64,000 nucleotides of DNA from Veillonella sp. (GCF_018364065.1 NZ_JAGZMO010000007.1:26796-90795); one strand, 5' to 3'. Numbered from the stretch's first letter, positions 44,484 to 53,815 are shown. Program-made: numbers and translations. The notes: generated by a model from the sequence alone, not told the origin.

Positions 44484-45203
44484 ATGGCCGATGACAGACT
44501 GATAGTCGCTTTAGACGTTGCAACCTTAGACGATTTAAAACGACTCGTAACCACTCTCGGTGATTCAGTGTCATACTACAAGGTTGGCATGGAGCTTTTT
44601 TACGCTGCCGGCCCTGACACAATCTCATATTTACGCGATCAAAACAAATCGGTGTTCTTAGACTTGAAATTACACGATATTCCAAACACCGTAGCTCAAG
44701 GCGTAACCTCCTTAACTCGTTTGGGTGCCAAATTAATCACCCTCCACAGCCAGGGCGGACCTGTGATGATGCAGAAAGCGGCCGAAGCGGCTACTAAAGC
44801 ATCGGAACAATTAGGCGTGGAACGACCAAAACTGTTAGCTGTAACTGTGCTCACCAGCTTTGACGAAGAAGCATGGACAGCTACAGGCGGACAACTTCCG
44901 ATTGCCGACCAGGTTGTAAAATTGGCTAAATTGGCTAAAGCATCCGGTATGGACGGCGTAGTCGCTTCCCCATTAGAAGCGAAAGCCATTCGCGAAGCGT
45001 GCGGTCCTGACTTCTTAATCGTAACACCGGGCATTCGTCCAAGCTTTGCGGCTGCCAACGACCAGAAGCGCATTGCCACTCCGAAGAGTGCGTTAGAAGA
45101 CGGCGCGTCCAAATTAGTTATCGGACGACCTATTACGAAAGCTGAAAATCCACAAGAAGCCGTGGAATTGATTATACATGAAATGGAGGCTATATCCCAA
45201 TGA
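44484..45203 (+). CDS. pyrF: Orotidine 5'-phosphate decarboxylase
   Basis: 239 residues. LIVALDVATLDD at the N-terminus, the catalytic FLDLKLHDIPNTV (Lys and Asp), and PGIRP near the C-terminus. It decarboxylates OMP to UMP. The stop overlaps the pyrE start (ATGATGA), so the pair is coupled. AAGGAGG precedes the ATG. Confidence 0.96.
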   Translation: MADDRLIVALDVATLDDLKRLVTTLGDSVSYYKVGMELFYAAGPDTISYLRDQNKSVFLDLKLHDIPNTVAQGVTSLTRLGAKLITLHSQGGPVMMQKAAEAATKASEQLGVERPKLLAVTVLTSFDEEAWTATGGQLPIADQVVKLAKLAKASGMDGVVASPLEAKAIREACGPDFLIVTPGIRPSFAAANDQKRIATPKSALEDGASKLVIGRPITKAENPQEAVELIIHEMEAISQ

Positions 45204-45787
45204 TGACAGAACAAGAAGTAAAACAATTATTAATCGACACACAAGCTATTTTAGAAGGTCACTTTCTTTTAACATCCGGTTTACATAGCCCTATGTATGT
45301 AGAAAAGTTCAATGTATTACAACATCCTAAATACACTGAACGCCTTTGCCAGGAATTGGCTGAACGCTTCCGCGATCAAAACGTGGAATTAGTTATCGGG
45401 CCTATGACCGGCGGTATCTTATTAGCTCATGAAGTTGGTAAAGCCCTCGGCACCCGCGCTATTTTCACAGAACGTGAAAAAGGCGTTATGACTCTTCGCC
45501 GCGGTTTCCGCATCGAACCGGGTACACGCGTACTCATCGTGGAAGACATCGTAACTACCGGCGGTTCCGTGCAGGAAGTTGTTGACGTAGTTAATGCGTC
45601 CGGCGGTGAAATCGTTGGCGTTGGTTTATTAGTTAACCGCAGCGGCGGCAAAGCTGAATTCGGCGTGCCAAAAGAAAAAGTGCAGGCTCTTCTTAACCTT
45701 ACTGTTCCAACTTACAAACCTGAAGAATGCCCACTTTGTAAAGATGCGGTACCTATGACCGAACGAGGCAGCAAACATATTAAATAA
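45200..45787 (+). CDS. pyrE: Orotate phosphoribosyltransferase
   Basis: 195 residues. The PRPP-binding motif is VLIVEDIVTTGGS, and the N-terminal region has SGLHSPMYVEKF. It makes OMP from orotate and PRPP, the step before PyrF. ATG at 45200 overlaps the pyrF stop by four bases; the second ATG at 45203 is possible. The C-terminus has CPLCKD, two cysteines in a CxxC-like arrangement, also seen in Firmicute PyrE. Confidence 0.96.
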   Translation: MMTEQEVKQLLIDTQAILEGHFLLTSGLHSPMYVEKFNVLQHPKYTERLCQELAERFRDQNVELVIGPMTGGILLAHEVGKALGTRAIFTEREKGVMTLRRGFRIEPGTRVLIVEDIVTTGGSVQEVVDVVNASGGEIVGVGLLVNRSGGKAEFGVPKEKVQALLNLTVPTYKPEECPLCKDAVPMTERGSKHIK

Positions 45788-45801
45788 GCGACCGAGCTAT
45801 A

Positions 45802-45881
45802 TTGATTAAACTGACTTTGTTTTGATTGATCTACCTTTGTTTGGATTGTTCCAGCTTAGTATTGATTAATCCGGTTCAGTT
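45802..45881. repeat. Four degenerate 20-bp tandem repeats
   Basis: Units at 45802, 45822, 45842 and 45862 of the form T(T/G)GATT...(A/T)..(C/G)...T(T/A)(G/C)... They lie between the pyrE stop and its terminator. Confidence 0.65.
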
Positions 45882-45895
45882 AACCGAATACAATT

Positions 45896-45948
45896 AAAAA
45901 GGACTGTACCAATTGTTGCATTATGCACAGTTAGTACAGTCCTTTTTT
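45896..45948. terminator. Terminator after pyrE
   Basis: AAAAAGGACTGTAC pairs with GTACAGTCCTTTTT, 24-base loop, T-run. Works for the convergent osmC gene as well. Confidence 0.88.
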
Positions 45949-45998
45949 GTTATTAAATAGCCATTTAATTTTAACGATGTTACATGATGTAACGAAGA

Positions 45999-46403
45999 TT
46001 AAACATCATAAGTAAATGTAGCTGTTTGTTTCAAATCAGCATTCAAGCTGCGGCCTACCACACATTTTTCGTGAAGCAAGGTTTCAATTTCTTTACGATC
46101 CTCTTCTTTAACATCTTTTGGTAAATGGAAATCAATTTTAATTTCTTTAACTCTGAATTCTTCGGAGCTTACATCTGTTGCTACTTCAGCATAAGCACCA
46201 ACGAAACTGTAGCCCATTTTACCGCCAATAAGACCCATGATGGAAAGTGCACAAGAAGCAAAAGTATCAGCTAATAATTCAACCGGTGAAAAAGATTCTT
46301 CCAAGCCGCCTACATCTTTGCCCACATCAGTAAGCACAGAATGACTCTGCTTAGAATTCGTTAACTCATTTCGTAAATGTTCTTTCATTACAACTTTTGA
46401 CAT
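45999..46403 (-). CDS. OsmC/Ohr-family peroxiredoxin-like protein
   Basis: 134 residues. The two redox cysteines are in FASCALSIMG and HEKCVVGRSL, at the spacing of OsmC-type thiol peroxidases, which reduce organic hydroperoxides. The GGLEESFSPVELLADTFASC block is a family hallmark. Cytoplasmic. AAGGAGG precedes the ATG. It follows the nickel-regulator gene on the same strand by 68 bases but seems a separate unit. Confidence 0.88.
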   Translation of the reverse strand: MSKVVMKEHLRNELTNSKQSHSVLTDVGKDVGGLEESFSPVELLADTFASCALSIMGLIGGKMGYSFVGAYAEVATDVSSEEFRVKEIKIDFHLPKDVKEEDRKEIETLLHEKCVVGRSLNADLKQTATFTYDV

Positions 46404-46471
46404 AATGTAACCTCCTTACGAATAACTTACTTGCTGTTAACTTCCATACTCTATTATAAAATAACAAATTG

Positions 46472-46981
46472 TTACTTTATAAAGCGATCAATAGCGGTAT
46501 TCAGTTTTTCCAAGGTTTCGTGGTCATTCGTTTTGACCGCTTCTACCAGGCAATGTTCAATATGATCTTTCATTACAACACGGCTTACACCTTTAACGGC
46601 GGAGTCAACGGCAGCCAACTGCACCAACACTTCGCTGCAGTCGCGCCCTTCATTTACCATGCGCTTCACCGACTCCAAATGGCCGATAATGCGGGATAAA
46701 CGATTCAGCACCGCTTTAGTCTGTGTGTGACTATGTGTATGACCATGCCCATGGCTATGTGCCCCTGCCTCATCTCCATGATGAGTATGCTCATGCTCAT
46801 GATCGTGCCCATGACCATGTTCGTAATCGTGCTCATGCTCATGGGCTTGTAAATGGTCATGGCTATGACTATGGTTGTGAGCATGAACGTGACTGTGTTC
46901 TGCCTTATGCCCTTGACCATCAGTCGCCTTCGTCGAATCAATCGATTCCTGTTTATTCTGCTCTAAAATTTCATGCTCCAC
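46472..46981 (-). CDS. CsoR/RcnR/InrS-family metal regulator with a His-rich N-terminal extension
   Basis: 169 residues from GTG at 46981 (AGGCGGTGAG upstream); the frame also allows an ATG nine codons earlier. Residues about 25-86 carry some 26 histidines in an HxHxH pattern (HSHVHAHNHSHSHDH and similar). Residues about 88-169 are a DUF156 all-helical repressor domain with the metal-ligand set C115 (GRDC), H140 (KDH) and C144 (EHC). C-H-C is shared by copper CsoR and nickel InrS; RcnR uses more His. It is the last gene of a nickel-type uptake operon, so nickel or cobalt sensing with a built-in metal store is the best guess. The expected action is repression of the operon promoter, released or enforced by metal. 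Confidence 0.85.
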   Translation of the reverse strand: MEHEILEQNKQESIDSTKATDGQGHKAEHSHVHAHNHSHSHDHLQAHEHEHDYEHGHGHDHEHEHTHHGDEAGAHSHGHGHTHSHTQTKAVLNRLSRIIGHLESVKRMVNEGRDCSEVLVQLAAVDSAVKGVSRVVMKDHIEHCLVEAVKTNDHETLEKLNTAIDRFIK

Positions 46982-47030
46982 AGTCTCACCGCCTTTTGTA
47001 ATGTACAATTCATTATATCACATTTACAAG

Positions 47031-48710
47031 TCAATGAGCCTTGCCATAATGGAATGCTTCTTTCAATTTTTCCATGGTCGCACTCTTCGGATTTTCCATA
47101 AGGGACTGTATATTGCCTTCCTCCACGATGCACCCGTCATCCATCACATAAATACGGCTGCACAATGCTTGGGCCACGCCCAAATCATGAGTAATAATAA
47201 GTCCGCTCACCGAAGCGGATTTTTTTAATTCTCTCAAATATTCCAGCACATCATTCACATTAGCCGGATCTAAGGCGGATGTAATTTCATCGCACAATAA
47301 AAGCTGCGGTTTCCCCATAAGTGCGCGAACTATGGCGGCACGCTGTCCTTCACCGCCACTCAATTCATCAATGTATTTATCTCCGTAAGAAAGAGGTAAA
47401 TTCACCGCCTCCAAATTGTGATGAATTTGTTCTTTTAAAGTATCTTTATTCTTAGTAAGACCCGTTAGCGCCTCACCAAAACTCCAGTCCAACTTTTTAT
47501 TCGGATTAAAAGCACTGTGAGGCTGTTGGAATATGGGCTGTACAATTTTCCCTAACTCCGGTAATGACAAACTGTGTAATTCTCGACCGGCTAGCTGAAT
47601 CTGCCCTTCGTAAGAATGAATCATTTGACAGAGGGCCTTGAAAATGGAGCTTTTCCCGGCTCCGCTCGGGCCGATGATGCCCACCCATTCACCGCGATTC
47701 ACATGAAGAGATACATCTTTCACCGCCTCAACGTCCGAATTTTCTCCGGCTGATGCGTTGTTCGTCTGATTATAAGTAATCGAAACATGGTTCATCACTA
47801 ATAAAGGTTCTGATTCGCCCGATTTACCAGACAACTGTACGGTTTTGTCTGACTCATAAGGCAATTGTACGACGTTACCTGCATTATCTGACGACTGTCC
47901 CGATTCGCTCGTTCCATCTGAAACGCTTGTTTCACAAGTATCTTCCATCAATAAGGGACGCAATTGTCCCTCTTTTAGTTCATAAATATGACTGCTTAAA
48001 TGTCCGAGTAATTCTTTCCGATGTGTCACAAACAATAAAGCGCAACCGGTTTCCGCCGTTACTTCTTTCAAGAGTTCCACCATTTGCACCTGCCGGATCA
48101 AGTCCAATGACGCTGTAGGTTCATCGGCAATGAGCAGGTCCGGCTTTGGCAGTAAGGCCACTAATAAAGCCAAACGTTGCAACATCCCACCGGATAATTC
48201 GCCCGGATATGAATTAATGCAGGACTCCGGTAAGTCCAAGCGCTGCAATAAATTTTGGATGCGTTGTAATCCCTCATTCCACGGCAAGTCGATGGCTTTG
48301 CAGATTTCTTTCAGCTGCGCCAACATTGTACGGCGCGGCACAAAGGCGGAGGACGCATCTTGCGCCATGTAGGTAATGCGCTTACCACGGATAGCGTGCC
48401 ACTGCGCTTCACTCTGCGGCACCGGTTCACCGAACATCGTGCTGGAACCCCAGTCCACGGACCATTGCTCGCCCAACGCACCGATGAGTGACTTAATAAA
48501 TGTTGTCTTACCAATGCCGCTTGGCCCTACAATCCCGATGGCCGCACCGCGTGGTACGGCTACACAGGCATTCTTCAATAATGGCTGTCCATCCAAGGAT
48601 ATGCAAAGATCCTGAATGTTCAATATGAGATTTTCATCGGCTTCAGAAAAAGCCCGCCTACCCTCTTCTGCTGTTGGTATGTCAGTTTTCTTAGCTGTTA
48701 CCTGCTCCAT
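47031..48710 (-). CDS. Double ATPase of a nickel/peptide ABC importer (NikD-NikE fusion)
   Basis: 559 residues with two ABC domains. The first has Walker A GPSGIGKTT, signature LSGGMLQR and Walker B LLIADEP; the second has GPSGAGKSS, LSGGEGQR and LLLCDEI. They are joined by an acidic, Ser-rich linker (about 265-310). In standard Nik, Opp and Dpp systems these are separate proteins, so the heterodimer is covalently joined here. The ATG at 48710 has AAAGGAGG; nine upstream codons are rejected. It follows the lipoprotein gene by 99 bases and precedes the regulator gene. Confidence 0.9.
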   Translation of the reverse strand: MEQVTAKKTDIPTAEEGRRAFSEADENLILNIQDLCISLDGQPLLKNACVAVPRGAAIGIVGPSGIGKTTFIKSLIGALGEQWSVDWGSSTMFGEPVPQSEAQWHAIRGKRITYMAQDASSAFVPRRTMLAQLKEICKAIDLPWNEGLQRIQNLLQRLDLPESCINSYPGELSGGMLQRLALLVALLPKPDLLIADEPTASLDLIRQVQMVELLKEVTAETGCALLFVTHRKELLGHLSSHIYELKEGQLRPLLMEDTCETSVSDGTSESGQSSDNAGNVVQLPYESDKTVQLSGKSGESEPLLVMNHVSITYNQTNNASAGENSDVEAVKDVSLHVNRGEWVGIIGPSGAGKSSIFKALCQMIHSYEGQIQLAGRELHSLSLPELGKIVQPIFQQPHSAFNPNKKLDWSFGEALTGLTKNKDTLKEQIHHNLEAVNLPLSYGDKYIDELSGGEGQRAAIVRALMGKPQLLLCDEITSALDPANVNDVLEYLRELKKSASVSGLIITHDLGVAQALCSRIYVMDDGCIVEEGNIQSLMENPKSATMEKLKEAFHYGKAH

Positions 48711-48809
48711 CGGGATTCCTCCTTTCTTCTTCAGCACTTAACTCTGCAACTGCTTTTAATTTATAATGTTCAACATTCAAGATTGACCAAATCATACATT
48801 TGCTGAAAA

Positions 48810-50357
48810 CTATTGTATATCAATATCCTTGTTCAACTCATAATAATCTGTCGGATAGGCTTTAAAGTTTGTTACGTTCGCCTTGGTCACCAAGTTCATT
48901 TTCAAGAATGCCACGTAAATGAACGCACTGTCATCCAGCACCTGTTGTGTCATTTGTTGGAATATGAGATGACGTTCCGCTTCATCTCCTGTTTTATCCA
49001 AGCTTTCATCTAAACGAACCACTTCAGGGTTCATGTATTGGCCTACGTTGTCCACGGCGCCCGGTAAAGCAACAGTTTTAAAGTAATAGGAACCTTCACC
49101 GGTTGGAGCTGTTACAAAGGCCTTGGCAAATACGTCAAAGTTGCCTTGTTTTAAATTGCTCAAATACGCGTCGGTAGCGTTAATTTCTACCTTAATACCG
49201 ATGTCTTTCAGATTCTGCTGCGCCATTTCAGCCAACAAGGGTAATTCCTGACGAGAGGTGTAAGTAAGCCAGCGAACAACTAGCGGTTTGCCGTCTTTAT
49301 CTACATAGCCGTCTCCGTCAGTATCTGTATAACCTGCTTCAGCCAACAACGCTTTCGCGGCGGCCGGGTCATACGTAGGAGCCTGAATCTGCATTTGCCC
49401 TAACGCCGTTGTAGACGGGAATGGGCCTGTAGCTACAATACCATTTCCTTTTAATAATACATTTACAAAGGCTTCCTTATTAATCGCCATGGCGATAGCA
49501 CGGCGTACGCGTACATCCTGCATGGCAGGTTCTTTAAAGTTAAATGCCACTTGATATACACGAGATGTAGCGGCTGAACTGATACCGTAATCTGCATTAT
49601 TCGTAAATAACCCTAAACTGCTGTATGGCAAGCCTTGCGCCGCCTGAATATCTCCGCGCTGTAAGGCCATCGTCAATGTATCACCGTCAGTAATGCGCTG
49701 TACTTCCACGCCTTCCAGCTTCGGTTTACCGCCCCAATAATTATCATTGCGTACCAATTTTACTGTACTGTCTGTAACTTCCTTCGCTATAAACGGACCG
49801 GTACCCACAACGATGCGGTCTTTTTCGCCGGCACTTACATCAATTACGGCGCTGTATGGATCCGCTAAATACGTTAACAATACGGATGTAGGATGTTCCG
49901 ACTGAATCGTAACACTCTGACCATTCGCCGTGATTTGTTTAATTTTTAAATCTTTAGACGCACGATCGTGTTTCGCCAGCAACGCATCCAGAGATGCTTT
50001 TACCGCATCACCGTCCACCTTTTTGCCGTTGGAAAATGTCACGCCGTCTCGAATGTGGAACTTGATTGTATGAGGATCCACAACTTCAAACGTATCTGCC
50101 AACCAAGGCTCAACTTCCATCTGCTCGGAGAATTTTACCAAAGTCTCGCCTACGCCATAGCGCACCGCACTCCACCCCTGATAAGCCACTTGCGGATTGA
50201 GGCCCGCATTTTCCATGGCCGGACCATAAGCGGTCGTACCATAGTGTAGCACATGTTTATTATCTGTTGAATCGCCGAATAAGGAACAGCCGCTCAATAG
50301 CAACAACACACCCATCAAGGCGGCTAATGCCCATACTTGTCTGATTTTACGTTTCAT
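48810..50357 (-). CDS. Extracytoplasmic nickel/peptide-binding lipoprotein (SBP family 5)
   Basis: 515 residues. Lipobox LLSGC (Cys about 24), then an SBP_bac_5 fold: EPWLADTFEV, FHIRDGVTFSNGKKVDGDAVK, GTGPF, RNDNYWGGKPKLEGVEV and VRRAIAMAINKEAF. NikA and peptide-binding proteins share this fold. The EF-hand-like DTDGDGYVDKDG loop is common in the family. Operon context with the His-rich metal regulator favours nickel, but a peptide or opine-metal ligand is not excluded. GGAG precedes the ATG. Confidence 0.9.
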   Translation of the reverse strand: MKRKIRQVWALAALMGVLLLLSGCSLFGDSTDNKHVLHYGTTAYGPAMENAGLNPQVAYQGWSAVRYGVGETLVKFSEQMEVEPWLADTFEVVDPHTIKFHIRDGVTFSNGKKVDGDAVKASLDALLAKHDRASKDLKIKQITANGQSVTIQSEHPTSVLLTYLADPYSAVIDVSAGEKDRIVVGTGPFIAKEVTDSTVKLVRNDNYWGGKPKLEGVEVQRITDGDTLTMALQRGDIQAAQGLPYSSLGLFTNNADYGISSAATSRVYQVAFNFKEPAMQDVRVRRAIAMAINKEAFVNVLLKGNGIVATGPFPSTTALGQMQIQAPTYDPAAAKALLAEAGYTDTDGDGYVDKDGKPLVVRWLTYTSRQELPLLAEMAQQNLKDIGIKVEINATDAYLSNLKQGNFDVFAKAFVTAPTGEGSYYFKTVALPGAVDNVGQYMNPEVVRLDESLDKTGDEAERHLIFQQMTQQVLDDSAFIYVAFLKMNLVTKANVTNFKAYPTDYYELNKDIDIQ

Positions 50358-50483
50358 AATTTACTCCCGGTCAACACACATCGATTAATATAAAATTAGT
50401 GATAAATTAGTAATAACGTTTCAATAAATTACTAATGTTTTATGGATTCCAGCCTGTTCGTAAAGCTAACGCTTTTATACAGT

Positions 50484-51302
50484 TTACCTGTTTCGCCAAT
50501 GTTCTCCGGCCAGGTGAATAGCGCCCACCGTGACTACAATCGCCGCGCCCGGGCCCAACACAAGCCACGGAGCCAACTGCATCACACTGCGCCCGGCGCT
50601 GAGCATACTGCCCCATTCCGGTGTAGGCGGCATGGCGCCAAGGCCTAAGAACGAAAGGCTTGCCAGTTCCATGAGGACTACGCCCATGTCTAAGGCTGCC
50701 GTCGTTATAATCGTCTGCTGAATCGACGGACCTATATAATATCTCAAAATATGCCAAGTGCTATGGCCGTTCATTTTCGCAATGTGAATGAATGGCAAAT
50801 CCTTGATTTGCCGCGTCAAACTGCGTCCCAAACGGGCATATTTCGGAATGTATAGGACGATAAAAATATATACAACTTTGTCCAGTCCACCGCCCAGCAA
50901 AGCAGTTAAGGCAATGGCCAACACCAAAGAAGGTAACGATAAAAGCAAGTTACCTACCCGTACGACTGACCAATCCCAAAGGCCCCCTTTATAGCCCGCC
51001 AAAGAGCCCCAAAAGGTTCCGCCCAGGGCGGCGGCCGTAACGATGAGAAAACTGGTGCCTATCGTAATGCGGCCACCGGTAAGGATACGAGCCATTACAT
51101 CTCGGCCATACTGATCTGTGCCCGCCCAATGTGCCCAGGACGGACTTTGCAAAGCCTTATCTAAAAACTGTGCATAAGGATCTTGCCCATATAAAAAGGG
51201 GCCTGCCAGCACCAACAGCAACACAATGAACAATGGCCACACTTCAAAGGTTCGCAAATACTCGCGCCCCTTTCGAAGTGTGCGTAAGTCAGGATTTTTC
51301 AT
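50484..51302 (-). CDS. nikC: ABC permease, NikC/DppC type
   Basis: About 272 residues with the N-terminal OppC-type segment, then six membrane helices. The ABC-binding EAA-like loop is around HIAKMNGHSTWHILRYYIGP, and GTDQYGRDVMARILTGGR is the hallmark of DppC/NikC permeases. It overlaps the end of nikB; ATG at 51302 or GTG at 51311 could start it. It pairs with NikB to form the channel. Confidence 0.9.
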   Translation of the reverse strand: MKNPDLRTLRKGREYLRTFEVWPLFIVLLLVLAGPFLYGQDPYAQFLDKALQSPSWAHWAGTDQYGRDVMARILTGGRITIGTSFLIVTAAALGGTFWGSLAGYKGGLWDWSVVRVGNLLLSLPSLVLAIALTALLGGGLDKVVYIFIVLYIPKYARLGRSLTRQIKDLPFIHIAKMNGHSTWHILRYYIGPSIQQTIITTAALDMGVVLMELASLSFLGLGAMPPTPEWGSMLSAGRSVMQLAPWLVLGPGAAIVVTVGAIHLAGEHWRNR

Positions 51303-52239
51303 AGCCGTCACCTGCCTCTCGCCACTGCGGATTGAGCCGTTGCTGCCATATATCCACCAAACCGTTCAAAATAATATAGATCAAGGACACCCAGATTACA
51401 TACCCCTGCAATACCGGATAATCGCGGCTCACAATCGCATCATACGCCAATTTCCCGATGCCGTCCCACATGAAAATGGATTCTACAATAGTAACACCGC
51501 CCAAGAGTGATCCACAAGACAGCGCCACCAATGTCAGCAGCGGCGGACAAATAGCGGGCAATACGGTGTGAAGAATAATCGTGCGCCACGAAACACCACG
51601 CGTGCGAAGAGCCATAATATAAGGTTTTTCCAACTCTTCAATCGTGAGCGTACGAACCTGTTGAATGTATTTGGCACTCATACCGATTACGAGCGTGGCG
51701 GTAGGCAGGATCAGCCCTTGCAAACTGTTTGCTCTAGCTATAACCGGCAGCCAGTGAAGCTGTAAGGCCACGATAATAATCAGCAACAAGGCCGTAAAAA
51801 AATTAGGCAATGAATTCCCTAAAATAGACCATCCACGCAATACTCTGTCTATGAGGGAATCTCGTTTCAGTGCGCTAATAACTCCTAACGGTACCGAAAT
51901 AATAAGCGTAACGCCCAAGGCGCTGCCCATGAGCACCAGTGTAGCCGGCAAATGCTTCGCCAACAGTGCCGTCACTTCTTCCCCATTTACATAGGAACGG
52001 CCCATTTCGCCCTTCAAAGCGCCGCCAAGCCAGTTTACATACTGCGTCGTTACGGACTGATTCAGTTGTAGTGCCTCACGCTTGGCCGCCTGCGCCTCTA
52101 CAGACAGGCTCTGTTGCTGGCTGTAAACTACGTCCACCACATCGTCCTGCGTAGTGTGCATGAGAAAAAACGTGAGCGCCGTAATAATAAATAAGAAGGC
52201 CAAGCCTTCCGCCAGACGTCGTATCGCTTTAATCCACAC
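51289..52239 (-). CDS. nikB: ABC permease, NikB/DppB type
   Basis: 316 residues from GTG at 52239 (AAAGGATAGCC upstream); a longer frame to 52332 would put 31 hydrophilic residues before the first membrane helix and is rejected. About six membrane segments. Conserved GLAFLFIITALTFFLMH, RSYVNGEEVTALLAKHLPATL and the cytoplasmic loop YIMALRTRGVSWRTI typical of NikB/DppB. First gene of the operon. The stop overlaps nikC by 14 to 23 bases depending on the nikC start. Confidence 0.9.
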   Translation of the reverse strand: MWIKAIRRLAEGLAFLFIITALTFFLMHTTQDDVVDVVYSQQQSLSVEAQAAKREALQLNQSVTTQYVNWLGGALKGEMGRSYVNGEEVTALLAKHLPATLVLMGSALGVTLIISVPLGVISALKRDSLIDRVLRGWSILGNSLPNFFTALLLIIIVALQLHWLPVIARANSLQGLILPTATLVIGMSAKYIQQVRTLTIEELEKPYIMALRTRGVSWRTIILHTVLPAICPPLLTLVALSCGSLLGGVTIVESIFMWDGIGKLAYDAIVSRDYPVLQGYVIWVSLIYIILNGLVDIWQQRLNPQWREAGDGYEKS

Positions 52240-52394
52240 GGCTATCCTTTCCAATGTATAAAATAACAGGGCCCTTCCTCTTCGCCCCTGTTCACGTACT
52301 GTGTAATTACCGTTAAAAATATATCTTACCATGAATCAACGATTCTCAAAATACTTCTTCTTTTAGTGTAGCCATTCTCATTCAACTTGAAAAG

Positions 52395-52440
52395 CCACCC
52401 CAGGGGATAAAATTATACTAATTTAGGGATATTTTCAAAA
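52395..52440 (-). promoter_or_regulatory. Promoter and candidate CsoR-type operator of the nickel operon
   Basis: Minus strand: TTTTGA (52440-52435), 17-base spacer, TATAAT (52417-52412), then TTATCCCCTGGGGTGG. The palindrome CCCC-A-GGGG (52398-52406, plus strand) overlaps the expected transcription start. CsoR, RcnR and InrS proteins recognise G/C-tract inverted repeats flanked by AT, so this is a fitting site for the regulator encoded at the operon's end. The remaining gap to 52542 is AT-rich, with a second G/C tract (ACCCCCTCCCCC, 52442-52455). Confidence 0.5.
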
Positions 52441-52542
52441 ATAACCCCCTCCCCCGCTTACTAAATTCTGATGAGTTTCATATAATTTTATATATATCAA
52501 ATCACAGAACGATTTTAATTCACTAAACCACTTGGAGGTATT

Positions 52543-53250
52543 ATGAGTCTGTCACAACAAATCGAAGCCTACTGGGATAAACGTAGTGCTGATTTTAATA
52601 CATTGCGCATGCAGGAAATGCAGAGTCCGAACGGTCACGCATGGAGCAAGTTAATCGTAAGTCAACTTCCGCAAGGGAAACCGCTACGCGTCCTTGATGT
52701 AGGTACGGGCACCGGCTTCTTCTCCTTCCTCTTAGCGCATGAAGGGCACCATGCAATCGGCATCGACATGTCTATGCAAATGGTAAACCATGCACGCGAA
52801 AACAGCCGCGCCTTTAACAGCACGGCTCAATTTGAAAAAATGGATGCCACCCGTTTGGATTTCCCTGACAGCAGTTTCGACATGCTCATCAGCCGCAATG
52901 TAACCTGGACATTGCCGGATACGGAAGCGGCTTACAGCGAATGGCTCCGCGTACTCGCGCCGGGCGGCTTACTTCTCAACTTTGACTCCGACTACGGCAA
53001 AACTACATTTACCAATACAAAAGGCCATGTACATGAGCACATGGCCAGCGCAACCCTCGATGAATGTACGCAGATAAAAAATCAGCTTCCTGTAAGCCGT
53101 GAAATTCGCCCTCAATGGGATGCGTCTATTTTGCAATCGCTCAAGGTGAGCCGATTGGACATAGAACCGAATATTCGACCGTTGGTACAGCTGGATGAAA
53201 ACCTGCAATACGAGGATGTTCCTATATTTATGATTAAAGCAGTAAAATAA
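52543..53250 (+). CDS. Class I SAM-dependent methyltransferase
   Basis: 235 residues of the Rossmann-fold methyltransferase family. Motif I is VLDVGTGTGFFSFLL (about residues 46-60), the acidic ribose-binding residue is in GIDMS (about 73-77), and MDATRLDFPDSSFD and LAPGGLLL follow. The substrate is unknown. It is divergent from the nickel operon across a shared regulatory gap, which hints at a role in metallophore or metal metabolism, though this is weak evidence. GGAGG precedes the ATG. Confidence 0.85.
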   Translation: MSLSQQIEAYWDKRSADFNTLRMQEMQSPNGHAWSKLIVSQLPQGKPLRVLDVGTGTGFFSFLLAHEGHHAIGIDMSMQMVNHARENSRAFNSTAQFEKMDATRLDFPDSSFDMLISRNVTWTLPDTEAAYSEWLRVLAPGGLLLNFDSDYGKTTFTNTKGHVHEHMASATLDECTQIKNQLPVSREIRPQWDASILQSLKVSRLDIEPNIRPLVQLDENLQYEDVPIFMIKAVK

Positions 53251-53344
53251 GCAGTGCAGCCTAATCGGCAAACTCCGCACCACTCACATTAGAGTGCTAT
53301 AATTCTACGCAATTCATGTCTGATGCGTTGCAAAGTCTGCTTTC

Positions 53345-53815
53345 TTATTCCCAATGACTGCAAACGTCCACCCATTTCAATGATTTGGAGTGAACGGCCA
53401 ATTCATCCGGCGTCAATTTAATGGCACTATGTGCCGTGCCGGCTGCAGGATATACGATGTCGAAGCGGCGCAATGACACGTCCAGGTAGACCTTTACATT
53501 CGGCTTAATGCAGAATGGACAAACCCCGCCGGGAGCATGACCTACATAGCCTTCCACTTCATCGGCGTGAATCATTTTCGCCTTATGGTTAAATTCCGCT
53601 CTGAACTTGTGATTGTCCACTTTCGCATCACCGGCGGCTACGACCAGAATCGGTTCTCCGTCGATAAGAAAGGATAAGGTCTTGGCAATCTGTTTAGGCT
53701 CCGTTCCAACGGCCTTAGCCGCTTCTTCCACCGTAGCACTGGACTGACTCAAGTCTTTTACCCGGTCACCTAACCCCTGTGACTCGAAATAGGATTTAAT
53801 CTCTTCAAACAACAT
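53345..53815 (-). CDS. YbaK/EbsC-family aminoacyl-tRNA deacylase
   Basis: 156 residues. The family core is visible: GTEPKQIAKTLSF, VVAAGDAKVDNHKF (binding site lysine), GGVCPFCIK and the C-terminal SAIKLTPDELA. Members remove mischarged amino acids such as Cys or Ala from tRNA-Pro. AAGAAGG precedes the start. Single-gene unit. Confidence 0.87.
   Translation of the reverse strand: MLFEEIKSYFESQGLGDRVKDLSQSSATVEEAAKAVGTEPKQIAKTLSFLIDGEPILVVAAGDAKVDNHKFRAEFNHKAKMIHADEVEGYVGHAPGGVCPFCIKPNVKVYLDVSLRRFDIVYPAAGTAHSAIKLTPDELAVHSKSLKWVDVCSHWE

Noticed and set aside
46705..47001. Overlapping frames in the His-rich region
   Set aside because: Both strands show long open frames because CAT/CAC-rich DNA lacks stops; only the frame with the CsoR-type domain is protein-like.
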